Source: CAZYWA01 sp964650975 [NCBI: uncultured bacterium]
Lineage (GTDB): Bacteria > JADJOY01
Assembly: GCA_964650975.1 (NCBI GenBank)
Contig: CAZYWA010000002.1
Coordinates: forward strand, 22,558 to 56,017
Direction of reading: 5' to 3'
DNA: 33,460 nt
Below, in pieces: positions 33,354 to 33,460 of the stretch (its first letter is position 1; each line of letters starts with the position of its first letter). Position numbers and translations under genes: made by a program. The notes under the pieces are model-generated. The model worked only from the letters and a program-made list of their open reading frames with translations. It was not told where the DNA came from and ran no database searches.

Positions 33354-33460
33354 GCGCGCCAGCGGCGCGCCGGCGAGCAAGGCGAGCCGACTTGGGGGTG
33401 GGGCCCCGCAAAAACCGCGCTCTTTGCGGGGCGGGGGGCTTGAAAAGCCCCCCGGGAGAA
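33354..33460 (+). repeat. Three-hairpin structured element, copy 4 (runs to the window end)
   Basis: Hairpin I is GCGCGCC-AGC-GGCGCGC (33354-33370). Hairpin II pairs GCCCCGCAAAAA (33403-33414) with TCTTTGCGGGGC (33421-33432) with one mismatch; its GC/GC pairs replace the A-T pairs of copies 1 and 2. Hairpin III pairs GGGGGGCTT (33433-33441) with AAGCCCCCC (33445-33453) around GAA. The tail GGGAGAA ends the window just where a start codon lies in copies 1 and 2, so a plus-strand gene may begin beyond the edge. Confidence 0.82.

Overview
This is a GC-rich window from a Gram-negative bacterium. Two lipoprotein-export/MacB-like ABC permeases, type IV pilus PilY1/PilX genes, Sec signal peptides and a bufferin-like periplasmic peptide all imply an outer membrane. 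No rRNA, tRNA or phylogenetic marker was seen, so the lineage is uncertain; an uncultured high-GC phylum (Eisenbacteria- or Myxococcota-like) is an inference only. The window begins in long G/C homopolymers and ends inside a repeat that also occurs elsewhere here, so it may be a whole metagenomic contig broken at repeats.

Layout. 0.1-4.4 kb (+): a MacB/LolD-type ABC exporter (one ATPase, two permeases) and an alpha/beta hydrolase. 4.6-5.2 kb (-): a DsbA-fold isomerase. 5.4-5.8 kb (+): an HU-like protein behind a clear sigma70-type promoter. 6.0-13.7 kb (-): a carbohydrate/redox block made of a tiny Cys-rich protein, a GMC flavoprotein, a GH63-like glucosidase, an amylo-1,6-glucosidase and an SDR. 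13.9-16.0 kb (-): an OmpR-type two-component system. 16.2-18.0 kb (+): a 44-residue membrane peptide and a GT-C-like membrane protein, each preceded by the same 17-bp operator-like direct repeat. 18.0-21.1 kb (+): a fused NitT/TauT-type permease and an ATPase with a C-terminal AAA-associated domain. 21.1-29.6 kb (-): two tandem pilY1-pilX pairs. 30.0-31.3 kb (-): BufA2-like peptide, DoxX protein and zinc-binding anti-sigma factor. 31.3-33.3 kb (-): 6-phosphogluconolactonase and glucokinase.

Metabolic reading (inference): the two glucosidases release glucose from alpha-glucans, glucokinase phosphorylates it, and 6-phosphogluconolactonase feeds it into the oxidative pentose phosphate route. The GMC enzyme may oxidise a sugar or alcohol.

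The most interesting non-coding signals are: (1) a ~105-nt three-hairpin element in four clear copies, with compensatory changes in two stems, a fixed GAA triloop and a tail that abuts start codons; (2) a separate REP-like family in four inverted pairs, also with compensatory stem changes; (3) a 536-bp tract with no difference seen between the two pilX genes although the linked pilY1 genes have diverged; (4) a 31-nt motif at an almost identical distance upstream of both pilY1 genes; (5) a bufferin-like gene without its usual maturation partners.
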